A DNA stretch of 8,041 nt from Perlabentimonas sp041656735 (GTDB lineage Bacteria > Bacteroidota > Bacteroidia > Bacteroidales > Tenuifilaceae). The notes beneath the pieces were generated by a model that saw only the letters and a program-made list of their open reading frames with translations, made no database searches and was not told where the DNA came from. The position numbers and the translations under genes are program-made. The DNA is taken from NCBI GenBank assembly GCA_041656735.1, contig JBBACY010000081.1:1-8041 (forward strand). The letters run 5' to 3'. Below, piece by piece: positions 4,671 to 8,041 of this stretch. The stretch's first letter is position 1, and each line of letters starts with the position of its first letter.

Positions 4671-6032
4671 TTAAAAAGCCCGAACTGCACGCACATAGTC
4701 TGTGTCGTCCTTAATGTAGTAGCCCTGGGTGCCATTGACGAAGTACTGAATCCACGCGAGGACGTTATTGTACTCGGTAGAACTCCAATACCAGGCACTA
4801 GCAAAACCGCTGCCTCCGTTTACCCCTGCGGTAGCATCAATAGTTGCCTTGTTTTGATACATTAAATTCAATTCTTCTTTTGAGGGAAGGTACCAGTCGC
4901 CATAAGTTTTGCCCCCTTCGGTAACTTGTAGCTCATTACAAATACGCGCTGCATAAGTGCTGCCATCATCACCTATAGCAACTTGAGCTGCAATAATTAT
5001 TGAGGTATTTGCTTCACCAGAAAATGGACCGTCTCCTTTTGCCTGTGTATTACCATGAGTTCCTGCATACCATCTTACCCCTGTGCTTTGGTCTTCTTTA
5101 GCAGCTACCAAACCATGTTGTCCGGTTTCGTCTACCCAGAATACGATACCGCCTTGGGCAAAGTCGCCTACGGAAAAGGTAGTTGAACCACTGCCTGCTG
5201 TTGCATTTACTACATAAGGGCTTGCAGTTGTTCCGCTACCTGTTACAGTTACATTGGTACCTGCGGTTACTTTGGTTTCGGAGCCATCGGCTGCTGCTGG
5301 TGTATTAATAAGGTCTGCATAATCTTTATCCCAAGCTGTAAATACCGGGTCGGTTTCGCTGTCTAATTTATTGTTCCAACTAGTAGTATCGGTTGCTGTA
5401 ATACCACTTGCTACTGATGCTCCGTAAACAGGGTCAGTTTCATCGGCTGTGGTAAAATGGTCTAAATCTGAAATCTGACTTTCGGTTATTGAAATGCCTG
5501 TTGATTTATCCCATGTCGAGAACACGGGGTCGGTTTCGCTGTATAGTTTATTGTTCCAACTAGTAGTATCGGTTGCTGTAATGCCACTGGCTACCGATGC
5601 ATTAAAATCGGGGTCGGTTTCGTTGGCGCTTTCGGCCGTTTGGGCATGCAGGGCATAAGGAACGCTTAACAACTGGCTTGTGCCTGTAATTGTGTAATCT
5701 GTTCCACCTGCCGGGTCGGTTTCTGTTTTGATAAAATAAGGCCCGTTTGCCCATTCTATGTTTGTGAAATCCCCACTTTGTACTGTACCATCTCCAATTT
5801 TAATACTTATCAAACCATTGGCGTTGGTGGTTGGGCTTTGGGTTTCTACATAAACTGCTGTTCCGCTTGCCGAACCTTGCAAAATACTTATTTGCATGCC
5901 AACTGTTGTGTTGGTTACTAAGGCTTCGCTACTGTTGCGGATTACTGCCTGATAACTCATTTTTTCGGGACTTTGTGCCCAAAGTGTTGCCGTTAAAAAT
6001 ACGGCTACCATAAATGTAAATAACTTTTTCAT
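4671..6032 (-). CDS. DGR target: secreted fibre-like DUF1566 protein with C-terminal variable region
   Basis: This 453-residue protein has a signal peptide (about 1-20, cleaved after LWAQ, no lipobox cysteine) and a Bacteroidota fibre-like N-terminal domain (about 24-130, with MSYQAVIRN and SVPYALHAQ). Two copies of an ETDP...SWNNKL...WDK repeat start at residues 138 and 198, a period of 60. The C-terminal part (about 285-453) is DUF1566/Lcl-like with GGIVFWVDETGQHGLVAA, WYLPSKEELNLMY and WYWSSTEY; this fold family is C-type-lectin related and is a common DGR display scaffold. Residues 409-453 are the VR. Fifteen residues differ from the TR translation (W414, V424, L425, I428, Y430, V432, T435, G437, Y438, Y439, I440, D442, D443, D445, A452). 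A strong Shine-Dalgarno supports this start. Likely an exported or surface ligand-binding protein; the ligand is unknown. Confidence 0.95.
   Translation of the reverse strand: MKKLFTFMVAVFLTATLWAQSPEKMSYQAVIRNSSEALVTNTTVGMQISILQGSASGTAVYVETQSPTTNANGLISIKIGDGTVQSGDFTNIEWANGPYFIKTETDPAGGTDYTITGTSQLLSVPYALHAQTAESANETDPDFNASVASGITATDTTSWNNKLYSETDPVFSTWDKSTGISITESQISDLDHFTTADETDPVYGASVASGITATDTTSWNNKLDSETDPVFTAWDKDYADLINTPAAADGSETKVTAGTNVTVTGSGTTASPYVVNATAGSGSTTFSVGDFAQGGIVFWVDETGQHGLVAAKEDQSTGVRWYAGTHGNTQAKGDGPFSGEANTSIIIAAQVAIGDDGSTYAARICNELQVTEGGKTYGDWYLPSKEELNLMYQNKATIDATAGVNGGSGFASAWYWSSTEYNNVLAWIQYFVNGTQGYYIKDDTDYVRAVRAF
4678..4810 (-). repeat. DGR variable repeat (VR)
   Basis: The VR is the 3' end of the target gene (codons 408-453) and matches the TR at 3960-4092 without gaps, except for 20 substitutions, 19 of them at TR adenines. 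Long stretches without variable adenines are identical, such as GGTTTTGCTAGTGCC and TATGTGCGTGCAGTTCGG on the coding strand. The second of these, at the 3' side, would serve as the IMH. This is the only VR found in the window. Confidence 0.97.
5341..5629 (-). repeat. Two-copy 180-bp-period repeat inside the target gene
   Basis: Bases 5341-5449 and 5521-5629 are nearly identical at an offset of exactly 180 bases (60 codons). They encode ASVASGITATDTTSWNNKL and ETDPVFxxWDK twice. Expansion or loss of units would change the length of the stalk that carries the variable domain. Confidence 0.85.
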
Positions 6033-6038
6033 TGTTGT

Positions 6039-6045
6039 CCTCCTT
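6039..6045 (-). promoter_or_regulatory. Strong Shine-Dalgarno of the DGR target gene
   Basis: The minus strand reads AAGGAGG, 6 bases before the target ATG (6030-6032), and overlaps the TAA stop of the upstream gene. This is stronger than any other ribosome binding site in the window and fixes the start. It also implies coupled translation of the two genes. Confidence 0.8.
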
Positions 6046-6535
6046 AATTTTTTATGATTTTAAAAGTTTTGAATTCTTTATTTTTTGTATCAATTACTTT
6101 GATAAAATAAATGCCTTGTGGTAAATTTTGCATTTCTATTTTGGTAATACTATTTCCAATTTCTTTGTTTTGATATACTTTACCACTTATATCATAAAGC
6201 TTATAACTCAATTCTGAGAGTTGCAAATTTTCAACTTTAAGTTCTAAATAATCTGTGGTAGGATTTGGATAGGCAGAAACATTAAGAAATATATCTTTGG
6301 CTTCTTCAATTCCTGTTACTACCGAAATTTCGAATGGTTGCTGCACGCCTTCCGATACCGAACCGTTTGTACCTGTGTTGGTGGTGTAAGCAAGCTGTCC
6401 AACGGAATAGCTAGCCGAGCCTCCGCTACCAGAAGCATTTCCGCCAGTCGCGTTAACGCTTGTTTGTGCTTGTAGTCCTGTCAGTCCAAGTCCTAAAAAG
6501 AGTAGGGCACTTAATTTTAGTCGTTTGTGTTTCAT
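6044..6535 (-). CDS. Small secreted protein with T9SS type A sorting domain
   Basis: This 163-residue protein has an N-terminal signal peptide (about 1-23, hydrophobic core LSALLFLGLGLTGL, cleavage after LQAQ) and a low-complexity Gly/Ser/Asn/Thr segment (25-70) with ATGGNASGSGGSASYSVGQ. It ends in a type IX secretion C-terminal sorting domain (about 85-163) with YPNPTTDYLELKV, KLYDISGKVY, LPQGIYFIKV and the terminal FKIIKN. Such domains direct proteins through the T9SS to the outer surface of Bacteroidota. There is almost no mature domain besides the sorting domain. Its stop overlaps the Shine-Dalgarno of the DGR target gene 11 bases ahead, so the two are one transcript. A role as partner or anchor of the target is inferred from position only. 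An AAGGAA ribosome-binding-like sequence precedes the start. Confidence 0.86.
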   Translation of the reverse strand: MKHKRLKLSALLFLGLGLTGLQAQTSVNATGGNASGSGGSASYSVGQLAYTTNTGTNGSVSEGVQQPFEISVVTGIEEAKDIFLNVSAYPNPTTDYLELKVENLQLSELSYKLYDISGKVYQNKEIGNSITKIEMQNLPQGIYFIKVIDTKNKEFKTFKIIKN

Positions 6536-6626
6536 TTTTGACTTCCTTTTTTAATTGTGAATATTCATTTTAATTTATCTGTTTTTGTTACTGTTTCATG
6601 TTGCTGTTGGGTTTTCTTCCACTGAA

Positions 6627-6759
6627 TGCTAACGGATTGCGGTATGAAACGTTGGGGATTTCGGAGCAGCAGCCGCATCCCTCGACACCGAACCTTGATG
6701 CGATGCAGAGCGCCCGACTAACCACTTAATCCCCAATGTTTTATGACCGCGTGTTAGCG
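6627..6759 (+). repeat. attC-like palindrome 3 (module boundary)
   Basis: Palindrome of about 130 bases. CTAAC (6629-6633) is followed by 6 unpaired bases, then an arm at 6640-6660. It pairs with 6728-6749 with one bulged base, G·T wobbles and an unbroken inner part TTGGGGATT/AATCCCCAA; then CGT and GTTAG (6753-6757). The right end lies 9 bases from the stop of the 71-residue gene. It has the same plan as palindromes 1, 2 and 4, with a different stem sequence. Core ends TGCTAAC and GTTAGCG deviate from the strict integron consensus. Confidence 0.6.
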
Positions 6760-6768
6760 GTTGTTATT

Positions 6769-6984
6769 CTACAAATCCGTCAAATCGATATCATTAACAG
6801 GAATTCCAAAAACATTTGATAGTTCCTCTTTTAATTCATCGTCATTTGAGAAATGTTTGCCGACATCAATTCTGTCAGTGACATCATTTCCATTATCATC
6901 TTTTAATGTGTCTACTTGGAACATTCCGCCTGCTCCAGCTCTTTCAGATGTTTCAAAATCTTTACCTACTTCAAAATTTGCCAT
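6769..6984 (-). CDS. Small, very acidic hypothetical protein
   Basis: I do not recognise this 71-residue protein. It has about 18 Asp/Glu against 6 Lys/Arg, no signal peptide and no membrane segment. The C-terminal half (DELKEELSNVFGIPVNDIDLTDL) looks like a helix followed by a short acidic tail. The start ATG (6982-6984) follows an extremely AT-rich leader, typical of Bacteroidota translation starts, and lies 58 bases after the stop of the TIGR02391-like gene. The stop is 9 bases before palindrome 3. Both point to a real second gene of the same two-gene module. A role as inhibitor or antitoxin of the preceding HEPN-like protein would fit its size and charge but is speculation. Confidence 0.62.
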   Translation of the reverse strand: MANFEVGKDFETSERAGAGGMFQVDTLKDDNGNDVTDRIDVGKHFSNDDELKEELSNVFGIPVNDIDLTDL

Positions 6985-7042
6985 AATTTTATAAATTTAT
7001 TTTTTACTTATAGTACTGAGTTTACAAAAAGTTTATTTTTTC

Positions 7043-7852
7043 TTATACATTTCTTATTTTTTGAGAACTATCAAGTCGTCTATGAAATAATGATGCTAAT
7101 GTCATAATATCAAGGGCATCATTTTCAGTTATCTCCCATGCTATCCTTGGAGCGTGAGCAGTTGTATTTCTGAACATGCCGAAAAAACCTTTAAGTAAAT
7201 TTGCAAATCCTTTATGCTCACTCTGTTCAGTTTCTGTAGCTAAAGAATTAATAATCAATATTGGATTATTAATTGAAAAAGCAGAATCAATCAAACTATT
7301 ACCATCAGAAGTCAAACCAGATAGTTCTCGGATTTTATCAGCTACACTTTTAGTTGTCTCAAAAACAGCATGAAAGTAGTTATCTACAAGCAATTCCGCT
7401 CTGCAGAATCTTAATACGTCATGATGTACATTTCTATCGCTTAAAATACTTTTCAATCTATCCGCCTTTTTCTCCGCTTCACTTATTGTCTCAACCCTAT
7501 CAGTCTTAACAAGTTTACCTGAATCCAAAATCTCAATTCCGATAAAACTCAACCTTTTATTAAGTTCTATTTTTCGGAATTCAAATTTTTCTTTGTCATT
7601 GAGATATCTAACAGGTGCCATTGCTCTTTTAATAAAATCCCAAATGTTATTTGAACATTGATGTTTATTTTGCCAATGAGCGAATGCATTATACAAGCGT
7701 TTCCATTTAGTTAAATCAGGGTCTGTATCGGTAATTTTTGAGTCCGCTAATAATTTGCCTATTTCCGTCCCTGATAAACCCATTGATGTATCTGCAATAA
7801 TCTTACAGATTCCTTCAATCATTTCTTCTTTTAATGGTTCTTGCTTTGCCAT
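7043..7852 (-). CDS. TIGR02391 (Ymh)-like protein with HEPN-type RNxxxH motif
   Basis: This 269-residue protein has a C-terminal region (about 145-262) like the TIGR02391 / Hypoth_Ymh family: FCRAELLVDNYFHAVFETTK, an insert around 180-215, GFFGMFRNTTAHAPRI, and a last helix DALDIMTLASLFHRRLD. R228-N229-x3-H233 is the RNxxxH pattern of HEPN-fold ribonucleases, common in toxin and phage-defence proteins; catalysis is inferred from the motif alone. The N-terminal about 90 residues (ICKIIADTSMGLSGTEIGKLL) look helical, perhaps a winged-helix or AbiJ-N-like DNA-binding-type domain seen in abortive-infection proteins. It starts 32 bases inside palindrome 4 and is followed by the small acidic gene, so both form one module. 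No Shine-Dalgarno; the leader is too short for a separate promoter outside the palindrome. Confidence 0.78.
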   Translation of the reverse strand: MAKQEPLKEEMIEGICKIIADTSMGLSGTEIGKLLADSKITDTDPDLTKWKRLYNAFAHWQNKHQCSNNIWDFIKRAMAPVRYLNDKEKFEFRKIELNKRLSFIGIEILDSGKLVKTDRVETISEAEKKADRLKSILSDRNVHHDVLRFCRAELLVDNYFHAVFETTKSVADKIRELSGLTSDGNSLIDSAFSINNPILIINSLATETEQSEHKGFANLLKGFFGMFRNTTAHAPRIAWEITENDALDIMTLASLFHRRLDSSQKIRNV

Positions 7853-7884
7853 ATTATTTGGTGCTGTCGTGTTCTTCTAATAAC

Positions 7885-8020
7885 CGCTAACGTTTGGCGG
7901 TAGAAGCAGTGGGAGAGTTCGTGGCTTATCGTCCTCATCCGCCGCTAAAAACCACCCAATGCGAGTTTTGCTGACCCGAAGTCGTCACATCCCCCACATT
8001 GCTTTTACCGCGTGTTAGGT
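7885..8020 (+). repeat. attC-like palindrome 4 (module boundary)
   Basis: CTAAC (7887-7891), 6 unpaired bases (GTTTGG), then CGGTAGAAGCAGTG (7898-7911). It pairs with 7997-8010 over 14 positions with two G·T wobbles, followed by CGT and GTTAGGT (8014-8020). Further pairing of GGAG with CCCC-rich sequence follows after a one-base bulge. It lies just upstream of the TIGR02391-like gene. It would be the 3' end of a preceding module whose genes are outside the window. Confidence 0.6.
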
Positions 8021-8041
8021 GCTGTTGGTTAGGTTTTCAAT

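Noticed and set aside
6761..6994. 77-codon plus-strand ORF
   Set aside because: Antisense to the small acidic gene; Ser/Phe-rich composition is typical of a reverse-strand shadow.
1..8041. Integron integrase, CRISPR array, tRNA or insertion sequence
   Set aside because: No reading frame with recombinase or transposase motifs, no regularly spaced repeats and no tRNA-like cloverleaf were seen in the window.

Overview
The window is AT-rich and looks like Bacteroidota. It carries a type IX secretion (T9SS) C-terminal sorting domain, a Bacteroidota-style fibre-like N-terminal domain on a DUF1566 protein, and candidate promoters of the TAnnTTTG type. Every gene lies on the minus strand, so gene order below runs from high to low coordinates.

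The centrepiece is a complete diversity-generating retroelement (DGR, 2667-6535). In transcription order it holds a small T9SS-sorted protein (6535-6044), a secreted target protein whose last 45 codons are the variable repeat VR (6032-4671, VR about 4678-4810), the accessory protein Avd (4620-4279), the template repeat TR (about 4092-3960) and the reverse transcriptase (3863-2667). I aligned TR and VR by hand over 133 bases. They differ at 20 positions, and 19 of these are adenines in the coding-strand TR, which is the signature of adenine-directed mutagenic retrohoming. The reverse transcriptase has the DGR-type IGNLTSQ motif and the YVDD catalytic motif. The TR is surrounded by strong hairpins that fold best in the transcribed strand.

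On either side are two further gene modules. One is a methyltransferase-like TcmP gene followed 2 bases later by a DUF5131 (phage Gp37/Gp68, three-Cys motif) gene (2325-398). The other is a TIGR02391-like protein with an RNxxxH HEPN-type motif followed by a 71-residue very acidic protein (7852-6769).

Four imperfect palindromes of about 130 bases (119-248, 2522-2651, 6627-6759, 7885-8020) separate the modules. They share CTAAC...GTTAG ends and a constant 3-base asymmetry next to the ends, but have different stem sequences. They sit close after the last stop codon of two of the three modules and resemble integron attC recombination sites in size, layout and strand. No integrase is visible. The DGR would thus be the cargo of a cassette-like unit. 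A second pair of smaller palindromes (316-394 and 2395-2456), with the same core but compensating outer stems, brackets only the TcmP/DUF5131 module, as if one cassette were nested within another.

No tRNA, rRNA, CRISPR array or insertion sequence was recognised.
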